This document shows, piece after piece, positions 51,743 through 60,192 of a stretch of 64,000 nt of DNA (positions within the stretch are counted from its first letter, which is position 1; every line of letters starts with the position of its first letter). This stretch comes from Micrococcus porci (lineage in GTDB: Bacteria; Actinomycetota; Actinomycetes; Actinomycetales; Micrococcaceae): the NCBI RefSeq assembly GCF_020097155.1, contig NZ_CP083691.1, positions 2,046,001-2,110,000 of the forward strand. The letters are read 5' to 3'. The notes below the pieces were generated by a model that saw nothing but the letters and a program-made list of their open reading frames with translations, made no database searches and was not told the origin of the DNA. Made by a program: the position numbers and the translations under genes.

Positions 51743-53475
51743 CGGCGCGAGCGCGAGCGGACGCCGGACCCCTGCGCGGCGGCCAGGGCGGAGCGGAACT
51801 CGCGGTGCCGCGCCGCCTCGGCGTTCACCGGGTCCACCACCAGCTCGCGGCCCACGCGCACCGCGGCCTCCTCGAGCCGACGCCGGGCGCGGCGGCCCCG
51901 GGACGCCGCCGTCAGGCGGGTGAGCGGCACGGCCAGCAGGGCCAGCAGCAGGCCGAGGGCCAGGCCGCCGATCAGCAGCAGCGTCGGGATCGGGAAGCCC
52001 TGGGTGGTGGGTGCCGGCGGCAGCGGGAACTGCAGCCACGCGGCGAGCGCGTAGGCGCCGAGCCAGCCGGCCCCGGCCACGGCCACCGCGAGGGCCAGCC
52101 ACTGGAGCACGTCCAGCACCGGCCACCACCAGCTGCCCCGGCCGGCCTCCACGTCGGTCCCGGCGATCGCGTGGTCGACGGCGGCGGGCAGCTCGTCCAG
52201 GTGCTCCCGGCCGGCGCGGCGCACCGAGGCGGCCCACGGCTCGGACGCCCCGGCCGAGGCGGAGGTCACGAGGGTGCGCACGGCCCCCTCGACGACGGCC
52301 CTCTGCGTCTGGGTGCGCTCCGGCAGGGAGGTCCGGTGCAGGGCGGGGTCCCGGTCCACGGGGTCGCGGTCCCGCCGGGCGACGGCGCGCTCGGGCAGCA
52401 GGTGCAGGCGGCGGAGCGGATCCGCACGGAACGAGTGCATCCAGCGCAGCACAGGCCAGCTCGTCCGCTTGGCCGAGCGCAGGCGGTACGAGCCCTCCAC
52501 GGCGCGCACCACGGCCGGCACGCCCCCGGCGACGGCGAGATCGCGGCCCAGGCGCACGGCGTCGTCGTCGCCGGCCCCGGCGGGCTCCCCGGGCCCGGAG
52601 GCCTCGTCCAGGGCGCGCGCCCGGGCGGAGACGTCCGCGCCGAGCCGCTCGGCCGCGGCTCCGCGGCGGGAGACGATGGCGGCGATCTGCCTGCCGACCT
52701 CCTCCAGCCCCTCGCCCGTGCGGGCGGAGACGGGCAGCACGCGCACGTCCCCCATGCCGTGGCCGGAGAGCATGCGACGCAGGGAGGCGAGGACGGCGTC
52801 CCGGTCGGTCACCGTGAGGCGGTCCACCTGGTTCAGCAGCACGAGCGTGACCGCGGCGTGGGAGGCCATGGTCGCCAGGAAGTCGCGGTGGATCACGGCG
52901 TCGGCGTACTTCTCCGGGTCCACGACCCACACCAGGACGTCCACATGCCCGGCCAGCCGCGCGGTGACGTCCCGGTGGGAGCGCTGCACGGAGTCGATGT
53001 CCGGCAGGTCCAGCAGGATGAGCCCGGTGGCGTCCGCGCCCTCGCGGTGGCCGAGGCCCAGGAAGACGGGGCGGCCGCCGTCGAGCACGGGGGCGTCGTC
53101 CAGCAGGTGGCGACGGCGCACGCCGAGCCAGTCCAGCAGTGCGGCGGCACCGCCGCCCTCGCCGTCCAGGTTCTCCCCGCGGCCCACGCCCCAGACGGCC
53201 GCCAGGGGCTCCGACGTGGTGGGGCGGGTGGCGGCGACGCCGGCCAGCTCGCGGCCGGTGAGCGCGTTGAAGAGGGAAGACTTGCCGGATCCGGTGGCCC
53301 CGAAGAAGCCCACCACGGTGTGCTCGGCGGAGAGCGACTGGCGCTCCTCCGCGGCGCGCACGGCGGCCTGGGCGTCGGCGACGACGGCGTCCGGCAGCCG
53401 GTCCCGGGCGAGCTCCGCGGCGGTGCCGAGGGCGTCCAGGCGCTGGGCGAGAGTCGGTGCGGCGGGGCGGCTCAT
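51739..53475 (-). CDS. Dynamin-like GTPase with two C-terminal membrane helices
   Basis: A 578-aa membrane-linked GTPase. G1 is FFGATGSGKSSLFNAL, G3 LLDLPDIDSVQRSH and G4 LLNQVDRLT, with TRPTTSEPLAAVWG as the switch I region. The middle part is helical and Arg-rich. Near the C-terminus two hydrophobic helices (about residues 450-475 and 490-520) flank a short Pro-rich loop, then a basic tail. It resembles the paired dynamin-like proteins (DynA/DynB in Streptomyces) that act on membranes at septa. It is coupled to its partner by ATGA and to thiL by GTGA. Confidence 0.75.
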   Translation of the reverse strand: MSRPAAPTLAQRLDALGTAAELARDRLPDAVVADAQAAVRAAEERQSLSAEHTVVGFFGATGSGKSSLFNALTGRELAGVAATRPTTSEPLAAVWGVGRGENLDGEGGGAAALLDWLGVRRRHLLDDAPVLDGGRPVFLGLGHREGADATGLILLDLPDIDSVQRSHRDVTARLAGHVDVLVWVVDPEKYADAVIHRDFLATMASHAAVTLVLLNQVDRLTVTDRDAVLASLRRMLSGHGMGDVRVLPVSARTGEGLEEVGRQIAAIVSRRGAAAERLGADVSARARALDEASGPGEPAGAGDDDAVRLGRDLAVAGGVPAVVRAVEGSYRLRSAKRTSWPVLRWMHSFRADPLRRLHLLPERAVARRDRDPVDRDPALHRTSLPERTQTQRAVVEGAVRTLVTSASAGASEPWAASVRRAGREHLDELPAAVDHAIAGTDVEAGRGSWWWPVLDVLQWLALAVAVAGAGWLGAYALAAWLQFPLPPAPTTQGFPIPTLLLIGGLALGLLLALLAVPLTRLTAASRGRRARRRLEEAAVRVGRELVVDPVNAEAARHREFRSALAAAQGSGVRSRSRR

Positions 53476-55310
53476 CGGGCGTCCTCCTCGATCGCGGCGT
53501 CGGCGGCCTCACGCCGCGGGGCGTCCGGGGCGGCGTCGGGCTGCGGGCCGTCGACGCCGGCGGCCACGCCCCGGCGCAGGGTCGGCACGAGGGCGCGCAG
53601 GGCCGCGGTGTCCTCCGCGTCGCGCTCGAGGCGCAGCAGCGGCAGGAAGCGGCCGCCGACCACGTCCTCCAGGAGCACGCGGACGCGCTCGTCGAGCAGC
53701 TCGGACGCGCGGCGGGCCATGCGGCGCACGGCGTCCTCCCCGAAGATCGACTCCAGCAGCTTCTGACCGACGGCGGCCGCGCCGCCGGCGATGCCGAGCT
53801 CGATGCCGGACAGGCCCGCGGTGGAGGCGAAGGAGATGACCATGAGGGCCACAGCGGCGCCGTTCACGCCGAAGGCGGCCAGGCGCGCGCGGGTGCGGCG
53901 GCCGGCGCCCTCCTCCTGGATCAGGGCGAGGACGTCGCCCTGCCACTCCCGGACGAGCGTCGCGGCACGCTCCGAGGTGCCGGCGGGCAGGGAGCCCAGG
54001 TCCCGGCCCTCGACCAGCGCGCGGCCGGCGGGCTCGGAGCGCCAGCGGCGCTCGACCTGCTCGACGGCGGAGGCGACGGCCTCCACGAGCACGGCGTGCA
54101 GGCCCGTCTCCAGCGCGTCCTCGACCTCCTCGGGCGGGGCCGGGCGGCCGCGGACCAGCGCGCCCAGGCGGTCGCGGACGCGGCCGACGGCGGACTCGAG
54201 GCCGCGGAAGAACTCGCCGGTGCCCACGAAGTCCTGCCAGCGGGCGAGCACCTCGCCGCGCAGGAGCGTGCCGTCCGAGGTGGCGCGGTGGACGGTCTCC
54301 AGGGCCAGCTCCGTCGAGTCCGCGACGATCCCGGCGAGGCGGGCGGCGGTCTCCTGCTGGCCGTGTTCGGCCTCGGCCAGCGCCTCCACCCGCACGGCCA
54401 GCTGGGTGAGCACGCCGTCCACGGTGCGGCGGGCGACGGCGGAGCGCGCCTGCGCGTCCTCGGCCAGGGAGGTCAGCCAGGCCCGGAGATCGGCCACGTG
54501 CTCGGCCGGGAGCAGGCCGTCCTCGCCGAAGCGGGTCTCGGGAATGACGTGGATGGGCGCCTCGGGCAGGCCGTGCTCCACGAGCATGCGGCGCAGGTCC
54601 GGCGCGATCGCCTCCCCCGCCCCCTGGGGCACGCGGCCGAGCACCACGGCGACGGTGATGTCCCGGGCGGCGGCCTGGTCCAGGAGCTCCCACGGCACGG
54701 CGTCGGCGTAGCGGTGGGCGGTGGTGGTGAAGATCCAGAGGTCGGCGGCCTCGAGGAGCTGCCGGGCGAGGGCGCGGTTCTGGTCGGCCACGGAGTCGAT
54801 GTCCGGGGCGTCGACGATCGCGATGCCCTGCGGCAGGGACGGCTCGGCCACCAGGGCCACCGTGTCCATGGCCTGCGAGTCCGGCTCCACGGGTCCGGCG
54901 GAGGCGGAGCGGTGCACGGTCACGCGCGCCAGGTCGGGGAGGACGCGGGAACCGGTGAACCAGTGGGCGTCGTCGGGGTGGTGCAGCAGCAGGGGCTGGC
55001 GCGTGGTGGGGCGCAGCGCGGAGGAGCGGGAGACCTCGTGGCCGACCAGCGCGTTCACCAGGGTCGACTTGCCGGCGCCCGTGGAGCCGCCGACGACGGC
55101 CAGCAGGGGCGCGTCGAGGGAGTCCAGGCGCGGCAGGACGTAGTCGTCGATCTGGTGGCGGGTGCGCTCGGCCTCGGCGCGGTCCGCCCCGACGGTGGCG
55201 GTGGCGAAGGGCAGTTCGAGGGCGTCCAGGTGCGCGCGGACGCGGCGCACAGCCGTGTCCACCCCGATCGGGGCGGCGGCGCTGGGGGAGGTCAGGTCGG
55301 TGGATTCCAC
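53472..55310 (-). CDS. Dynamin-like GTPase, partner protein
   Basis: A 612-aa GTPase paralogous to the next gene. G1 is VVGGSTGAGKSTLVNALVG, the switch region ALRPTTRQPLLLHHP and G3 IVDAPDIDSVADQNRALA; the G4 position reads VVLGRVP rather than a clear NKxD. A long helical stalk-like region follows, and one hydrophobic stretch near residues 490-525 (NGAAVALMVISFASTAGLSG) may contact the membrane. The start is GTG at 55310; no strong ribosome site supports it over slightly later starts. Paired GTPases of this kind form hetero-assemblies in other actinobacteria; the same is inferred here. Confidence 0.72.
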   Translation of the reverse strand: MESTDLTSPSAAAPIGVDTAVRRVRAHLDALELPFATATVGADRAEAERTRHQIDDYVLPRLDSLDAPLLAVVGGSTGAGKSTLVNALVGHEVSRSSALRPTTRQPLLLHHPDDAHWFTGSRVLPDLARVTVHRSASAGPVEPDSQAMDTVALVAEPSLPQGIAIVDAPDIDSVADQNRALARQLLEAADLWIFTTTAHRYADAVPWELLDQAAARDITVAVVLGRVPQGAGEAIAPDLRRMLVEHGLPEAPIHVIPETRFGEDGLLPAEHVADLRAWLTSLAEDAQARSAVARRTVDGVLTQLAVRVEALAEAEHGQQETAARLAGIVADSTELALETVHRATSDGTLLRGEVLARWQDFVGTGEFFRGLESAVGRVRDRLGALVRGRPAPPEEVEDALETGLHAVLVEAVASAVEQVERRWRSEPAGRALVEGRDLGSLPAGTSERAATLVREWQGDVLALIQEEGAGRRTRARLAAFGVNGAAVALMVISFASTAGLSGIELGIAGGAAAVGQKLLESIFGEDAVRRMARRASELLDERVRVLLEDVVGGRFLPLLRLERDAEDTAALRALVPTLRRGVAAGVDGPQPDAAPDAPRREAADAAIEEDAR

Positions 55311-55367
55311 CCGGACATGGTCTCATGCGCGCGCGTCGCTCCCCCGGTGCACGCCGGAGACGACGAA

Positions 55368-55391
55368 CGCCCGGTCCAGCTGGACCGGGCG
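55368..55391 (-). terminator. Terminator after tRNA-Glu
   Basis: CGCCCGGTCCAGCTGGACCGGGCG is a perfect palindrome of 24 bp (11-bp arms around GC), 12 bp downstream of the first tRNA-Glu gene and before the GTPase gene. Confidence 0.65.
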
Positions 55392-55403
55392 TGCGTTCTC
55401 ACG

Positions 55404-55476
55404 TGACCCCAGCGGGATTTGAACCCGCGTTACCGCCGTGAGAGGGCGGCGTACTAGGCCGCTATACGATGGGGCC
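55404..55476 (-). tRNA. tRNA-Glu (CTC)
   Basis: A 73-nt tRNA on the minus strand. The acceptor stem GGCCCCA pairs with TGGGGTC (one G-T pair), discriminator A. The anticodon stem CCGCC/GGCGG encloses loop CTCTCAC with anticodon CTC (55442-55440). The T-arm GCGGGTTCAAATCCCGC is standard. CCA is not encoded. It is identical to the second copy 124 bp upstream and lies near gltX, its synthetase. Confidence 0.95.
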
Positions 55477-55599
55477 GTACGCGTCGCGCGGCTTCACTGC
55501 CGTCCGACGACTGGAGACTCCTTCACGACCTGCGTCTCCGAGCAGGCGACGGACTCGCGTCCGTCACACCCGTCACCTGAGAGGTGGTGGGTGCATGCG

Positions 55600-55672
55600 T
55601 GACCCCAGCGGGATTTGAACCCGCGTTACCGCCGTGAGAGGGCGGCGTACTAGGCCGCTATACGATGGGGCC
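55600..55672 (-). tRNA. tRNA-Glu (CTC), second copy
   Basis: A 73-nt sequence identical over its length to the tRNA-Glu at 55404-55476, with the same anticodon CTC. The two are separated by 123 bp of unrelated spacer. Probably one transcript runs tRNA-Gln, tRNA-Glu, tRNA-Glu. Confidence 0.95.
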
Positions 55673-55767
55673 GTACGTCCTCCGCAGGGACTGCGGAAAA
55701 CTTGGAAATCATGCCTGACTTCCTGAATCCCGTCAAGCTGACCGCATGGCCGGCTCTCCGTGACTCG

Positions 55768-55839
55768 CTGGGGTACCAGGACTCGAACCTAGAATGACGG
55801 TACCAGAAACCGTTGTGTTGCCAATTACACCATACCCCA
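55768..55839 (-). tRNA. tRNA-Gln (CTG)
   Basis: A 72-nt tRNA on the minus strand beginning TGGGGTATGGTGTAATTGG. The anticodon stem ACGGT/ACCGT encloses TTCTGGT with anticodon CTG. The T-arm carries GGTTCGAGTCC, and the acceptor TACCCCA is followed by discriminator G. CCA is not encoded. The TGGGGTA start with an AATTGGCAACA D-arm is typical of tRNA-Gln. Confidence 0.95.
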
Positions 55840-55922
55840 CTGAACAGTCAAGCCAGGCCTGACCTCAGTGAACCTCTTCACTTGTCCGCGTGCTCGGATC
55901 TCTCCGGCAACGAGTAAGAACT

Positions 55923-56729
55923 CTACAGCACCTCGCGACCGGATGCCAAATCGGCTCCGGAGCCGGGGAACCACGCCGCCAGCGCGCCGAGTCCGCCGAT
56001 CGTCCAGGCGCCCTCCGCCGCGTCCCAGCGGCCCTCCCCGCCCCCGTCCGCGGCCCCGGCCCCCCGGCGCAGCCACACCGGGACGAGTCCCGCGGCCCGG
56101 GCCCCGCGCACGTCGTGGGACAGGCTGTCCCCCACGCACGCGGTGCGCCCCGGAGTCGTGCCCATGCGACGGCACGCCTCCAGGAACGGCGCCGGATCCG
56201 GCTTCGGCGCCCCGGCGGAGTCCGACCCCACGAGGACCGTGATCGCCTCCAGCCCGAGCGCGTCCGCCTTGGCCCGCTGGTAGGCCTCCACGTTGTTGGT
56301 CACGATCCCCAGCGCCACCCCGGACGACCGCAGCGTCGCCAGGGTGGGGACGACGTCGTCGAACAGGGCCCAGTGGGCGCGGACCCGCACCTCGTACTCG
56401 TCCGTCCACAGCGCGGGGTCCGGCTCGGCGACGGCGCCGGGCGCGCCCAGCACTGCGAGGGCGTCCCGGGCCCGGGCCAGCCGCTGGCCGGCGAAGTCGA
56501 GCTCCCCGGCGATGTAGCGCTGGTAGTGCCCCGAACGGTCCGCCGCGAAGTGGTCGGCGGCGCGGACGAAGACCCCCGCCTCCGCGGGCGGTGCGTCCGG
56601 CCACTGGGCGCGGACGGTCTCGGCGAAGGCCGGGAGCTGCGCGCCGCGCAGGTCGAGGAGCGTGTCGTCCAGGTCGAAGAGCACCCCGTCCACGACGGGC
56701 GCGGACGGGGTGCCGGGGGTGCGGATCAC
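55923..56729 (-). CDS. HAD family hydrolase
   Basis: A 268-aa haloacid dehalogenase-superfamily phosphatase with a helical cap. Motif I is LFDLDDTLLD (nucleophile Asp), motif II IVTNN, motif III Lys in APKPDPAPF and motif IV CVGDSLSHDV. The GDSLSHDVRGARAAGL pattern resembles the YjjG/phosphoglycolate phosphatase-like groups, so small phosphate esters are likely substrates. A Gly/Ala-rich C-terminal loop follows. The start is GTG at 56729, 8 bp after the gltX stop, so it is cotranscribed with gltX. Its true substrate is unknown. Confidence 0.8.
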   Translation of the reverse strand: MIRTPGTPSAPVVDGVLFDLDDTLLDLRGAQLPAFAETVRAQWPDAPPAEAGVFVRAADHFAADRSGHYQRYIAGELDFAGQRLARARDALAVLGAPGAVAEPDPALWTDEYEVRVRAHWALFDDVVPTLATLRSSGVALGIVTNNVEAYQRAKADALGLEAITVLVGSDSAGAPKPDPAPFLEACRRMGTTPGRTACVGDSLSHDVRGARAAGLVPVWLRRGAGAADGGGEGRWDAAEGAWTIGGLGALAAWFPGSGADLASGREVL

Positions 56730-56737
56730 GAGCGGGA

Positions 56738-58303
56738 TCAGGCGGCGGCCTGCTCGGCGGCGAACCGGTCCAGGCGGGCCAGGGCCGACTCCTTGCCCAG
56801 GATCTCCAGGGACTCGAACAGGGGCGGGGAGACCTTCTTGCCGGTCACGGCCACCCGGACCGGGCCGAACGCCTGGCGGGGCTTCAGCTCGAGCCCATCG
56901 ATGAGCGCCGCGCGCAGCGCCTCTTCGACGGCCGCGGTGGTGAACTCGGCCTCGTCGATGCCCGCCAGGGCCTCTCGGGCCGCGGCGACGGCTGTCGGCA
57001 GGTCCGCCGGCATGCCCTTGAGGGCACCCTCCGCGGTGGCGATCTCCGCGTCCGGGGTGAACAGGAAGGCGAGCATGTCGACGGCCTCGCCCAGCAGCGC
57101 CACCCGCTCATGAACCAGGGGCGCGGCGGCGTCGAGGATCCGCTCCTCGCGCTCCGTCAGCCGCTCCCCCACCAGGCCGGCAGCCTGCAGGTACGGCACC
57201 AGGCGGGCGCGGAAGTCGGCCGGCTCCAGCATGCGCACGTGCGTGCCGTTGATGGCCGTGGCCTTCTTCTCGTCGAAGCGGGCGGGATTGGCGAGCACCT
57301 TGTGGATGTCGAAGTGCTCCACGAACTGCTCGGGCGTGAAGATGTCCTCGTCCGCAGACAGGGACCAGCCCAGGAGGGCGAGGTAGTTCAGCAGGCCCTC
57401 GGGAATGAAGCCCCGATCGCGGTGCAGGAACAGGTTGGACTGCGGGTCCCGCTTGGAGAGCTTCTTGTTGCCCTCACCCATCACGTACGGCAGGTGGCCG
57501 AACACGGGCATGTACCGCGCCACGCCGATCGCGTGCAGGGCGCGGTACAGGGCGATCTGGCGCGGGGTGGAGGAGAGCAGGTCCTCGCCGCGCAGCACAT
57601 GGGTGATGCCCATGAGGGCGTCGTCCACCGGGTTCACCAGCGTGTAGAGGGGCGAGCCGTCCGCGCGCACCACCACGAAGTCCGGCACGGAGCCGGCCTT
57701 GAAGGTGATCTCCCCGCGCACCAGGTCCGTGAAGGTGATGTCCGCGTCCGGCATGCGCAGGCGCCACACCGGCCGGCGGCCCTCGGCCTCGTACGCCTCA
57801 ACCTGCTCGGCCGAGAGGTCGCGGTCGGCGCCGTCGTAGCCGAGCTTGGGGTCCCGCCCGGCGGCCCTGTGGCGGGCCTCCGTCTCCTCCGGGGTGGAGT
57901 AGGACGGGTAGATGTGGCCGCCGGCCTTGAGCTTCTCGATGACCTCGGCGTAGATCTCCCCGCGCTGGGACTGGCGGTACGGCTCGTGCGGGCCGCCGAC
58001 CTCGACGCCCTCGTCCCAGTCGATGCCGAGCCAGCGCATGGCCTCGAGCAGCTGCTGGTAGGACTCCTCCGAGTCGCGCTTGGCGTCCGTGTCCTCGATG
58101 CGGAACACCAGGGTGCCGCCGGTGTGGCGGGCCCAGCCCCAGTTGAACAGGGCGGTGCGGATCAGGCCGACGTGCGGGGTGCCGGTGGGCGAGGGGCAGA
58201 AGCGCACACGCACGGGCGTGTCCGCGTCCACCTGGGGGACGTCGGCGAACACGGCGGGGGCGTTCTCGGCGGCGGTGTCAGAGGCGGTGGTGGGCTCAGT
58301 CAT
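56738..58303 (-). CDS. gltX: Glutamyl-tRNA synthetase
   Basis: GltX charges tRNA-Glu, and in organisms without GlnRS also tRNA-Gln, for later amidation. The 521-aa class I synthetase has the HIGH-type motif [34 protein letters not shown], the KMSKS-type motif [13 protein letters not shown] and the anticodon-binding helical C-terminal region. A 30-residue Ala-rich N-terminal extension precedes the catalytic domain. It lies beside tRNA-Glu and tRNA-Gln genes. Confidence 0.95.
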   Translation of the reverse strand: MTEPTTASDTAAENAPAVFADVPQVDADTPVRVRFCPSPTGTPHVGLIRTALFNWGWARHTGGTLVFRIEDTDAKRDSEESYQQLLEAMRWLGIDWDEGVEVGGPHEPYRQSQRGEIYAEVIEKLKAGGHIYPSYSTPEETEARHRAAGRDPKLGYDGADRDLSAEQVEAYEAEGRRPVWRLRMPDADITFTDLVRGEITFKAGSVPDFVVVRADGSPLYTLVNPVDDALMGITHVLRGEDLLSSTPRQIALYRALHAIGVARYMPVFGHLPYVMGEGNKKLSKRDPQSNLFLHRDRGFIPEGLLNYLALLGWSLSADEDIFTPEQFVEHFDIHKVLANPARFDEKKATAINGTHVRMLEPADFRARLVPYLQAAGLVGERLTEREERILDAAAPLVHERVALLGEAVDMLAFLFTPDAEIATAEGALKGMPADLPTAVAAAREALAGIDEAEFTTAAVEEALRAALIDGLELKPRQAFGPVRVAVTGKKVSPPLFESLEILGKESALARLDRFAAEQAAA

Positions 58304-58354
58304 GATGCCCCCGAGTCTACGCGGGGGCCCGGACGCGACGGCGGCCGCGGACGC

Positions 58355-59149
58355 TCAGCGGCGGACGTGGGTGCCGAGGACCCCGATGCCCTCCACCTCC
58401 GCCTCCACGCGCTGGCCCGCCTCCACCGTCCCGACGCCGGCCGGCGTGCCGGTGAGGATCACGTCGCCGGGCAGCAGGGTGAACATCTCGGAGGCGGCCG
58501 CCACGAGCTCCTTCACGCCGAACACCATGTCCGCGGTGGTGCCGTCCTGGCGGGTCTCGCCGGCCAGGCGGGAGGTGACGCGCAGGCCGCCGGCCTGCTC
58601 CACGTCCAGCTCGGTCTCGATCCACGGGCCGAGCGGGCAGGCGCCGTCGAAGCCCTTGGCGCGGGCCCACTGCAGGTCGGTGCGCTGGGCGTCGCGGGCG
58701 GTGAGGTCGTTGGCCACCGTGTAGCCGAACACGACGTCGTCCACCCGGCTCAGCGGGACGTCCTTGCAGATGGTGCCGATCACCACGGCGAGCTCGGCCT
58801 CGTAGGAGACCTCCTCGGACCAGGAGGGCAGGGTGACGGGCTCGTCCGGACCCACCACGGAGGTGTTGGGCTTGAGGAAGAACTGGGGCGAGGACGGGAC
58901 CTCGTTGCCGAGCTCCTTGGCGTGGTCCGCCCAGTTGCGGCCGACGCCCACGATCTTCGAGCGCGGGATGATGGGTGCCACCAGGCGCACGTCCTCGAGG
59001 CGGTGCGTGGTGCCGGTGGGCTGGATCCCGTGGAAGAACGGGTCGCCCTGGAGGGCGGTGACGGTGAGCGCGGAGAGGTCCGCGTCCGCGGGGCCCTCCA
59101 CCACGCCGTAGGTCGGTTCTGCCTGGTCCACGAAACGAGCGATGCGCAT
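58355..59149 (-). CDS. Fumarylacetoacetate hydrolase family protein
   Basis: A 264-aa FAH-superfamily protein. The family includes fumarylpyruvate hydrolases, acylpyruvases and oxaloacetate tautomerases or decarboxylases. It has SKIVGVGRNWADHAKELG, FFLKPNTSVVGP, the metal-binding YEAELAVVIG (two Glu), VANDLTARDAQ (Asp) and PGDVILTGTPAGVG. It is a standard single-domain form. Its placement upstream of gltX is common in actinobacteria. ATG 59149 follows a -10 by 7 nt, consistent with a leaderless transcript. The substrate is not defined. Confidence 0.85.
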   Translation of the reverse strand: MRIARFVDQAEPTYGVVEGPADADLSALTVTALQGDPFFHGIQPTGTTHRLEDVRLVAPIIPRSKIVGVGRNWADHAKELGNEVPSSPQFFLKPNTSVVGPDEPVTLPSWSEEVSYEAELAVVIGTICKDVPLSRVDDVVFGYTVANDLTARDAQRTDLQWARAKGFDGACPLGPWIETELDVEQAGGLRVTSRLAGETRQDGTTADMVFGVKELVAAASEMFTLLPGDVILTGTPAGVGTVEAGQRVEAEVEGIGVLGTHVRR

Positions 59150-59156
59150 GGGGGCA

Positions 59157-59162
59157 AGCCTA
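59157..59162 (-). promoter_or_regulatory. -10 element for a leaderless FAH-family transcript
   Basis: TAGGCT on the minus strand ends 7 nt before the ATG at 59149, so the mRNA would start at or next to the start codon. No ribosome site is present. Confidence 0.45.
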
Positions 59163-59170
59163 GTGGGCGG

Positions 59171-60082
59171 TCAGTCCTCGAGATCCTCCACGTGGTCCTG
59201 GAGCCAGGCGCGGAAGTCGGGGTGGGTCACGCGCGTCTCGCCCTCGCCGTAGGACAGGACCTTGCCGGCGGTGCCCTCCGGCCCGGGTGCGCAGTCCAGG
59301 ATCACGAACTCACCGGTGCCGTGGGAGTACACCGGCGGCTCCTTCGCGTCCCGGGCCACCTCGTGGGCGCCCTCGAACTCCCGGTCCTTGGAGCCGTTGG
59401 CGCGTTCGAGGAAGGCGCGGTAGTCGGCGGGGAGGGTCACACCGGTGCGCTGCTCGAGAGTGGCGATCTGCTTCTCCGTGGCGGGGCGGCGCCACTCCAG
59501 GTCCTCGAGGGCGACCAGGGCGTCGAGGAGTTCGCCGAGCGGGCGCGCGGGGCGGGGCTCGGCGGGCTCGTCCACGGGGGCCTCCACGACGCGGAGCGCG
59601 GCGGTGTAGAGGGGCGGCACGGGCAGAGCGGCCGAGCGCAGGCGCGTGAGCGCGGCCATGAAGCCGCGTGGGAACACAGTCCTGGGCTCGTCCTCGAACG
59701 GCTCCGGGGTGGGAACGCCACGACGCTCGCGCTCCCCTGCGACGGCGTCCGCGAGGGCGGCGTCGATCCCGGCGCGGCGTTCGGCGTCGAGGGTGGGGTC
59801 CAGACGGGCGGCCCAGGCCCCGGCGACGCCCTCGGGCAGGCGGCCGCCGGAGCCGGCGGCGACGCGCAGGGCGAGGGCGGCGGGCAGGGCGGTGTTGAAG
59901 AGCTCCGCGTAGCCGGTGAGGGCCGTCTGCTCAGCCGCCCACTGCGCGGCCGGCAGGGCCGCCCAGGCGTCCGGGTCCCCGGGGTCCGCGGCCAAGACTG
60001 CGGCCAGGGCCTCGGCGGAGGACCGGACGGCGCCCCTGTCCCCGGTGACGGCGGCGTCGAAGAGCAGGGTCGAATCGGTCAT
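59171..60082 (-). CDS. SMI1/KNR4 (SUKH) domain protein, possible immunity protein
   Basis: A 303-aa protein whose C-terminal part (about residues 195-295) matches the SMI1/KNR4 (SUKH) fold: ATEKQIATLEQRTGVTLPADYRAFLERANG, then VILDCAPG and HPDFRAWLQDHVEDLED. SUKH proteins are frequent immunity partners of polymorphic toxins. The N-terminal 190 residues are Ala-rich and helical with no family recognised. ATG 60082 gives a normal start; a longer frame is a shadow. It is the last of four genes running from an HNH toxin, so it may neutralise a toxin, but it could also be an orphan. Confidence 0.72.
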   Translation of the reverse strand: MTDSTLLFDAAVTGDRGAVRSSAEALAAVLAADPGDPDAWAALPAAQWAAEQTALTGYAELFNTALPAALALRVAAGSGGRLPEGVAGAWAARLDPTLDAERRAGIDAALADAVAGERERRGVPTPEPFEDEPRTVFPRGFMAALTRLRSAALPVPPLYTAALRVVEAPVDEPAEPRPARPLGELLDALVALEDLEWRRPATEKQIATLEQRTGVTLPADYRAFLERANGSKDREFEGAHEVARDAKEPPVYSHGTGEFVILDCAPGPEGTAGKVLSYGEGETRVTHPDFRAWLQDHVEDLED

Positions 60083-60192
60083 GTCAGTGCGTCTCCTCGT
60101 GTAGGTCGCTGCGAGGGGCCGCGTCAGCCGCGGAGGAGGCACCGGGCTCCGCCCGCCGTCGCCGCCCACGGTGGTCGCCCCACGGCTTGGGC

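Noticed and set aside
55477..55599. A small RNA between the tRNA-Glu genes
   Set aside because: Only weak, imperfect pairing is visible; it looks like ordinary spacer.
55404..55672. Direct repeat of 73 bp as a mobile element or att site
   Set aside because: The two copies are complete, functional-looking tRNA-Glu genes; there is no integrase or insert between them.
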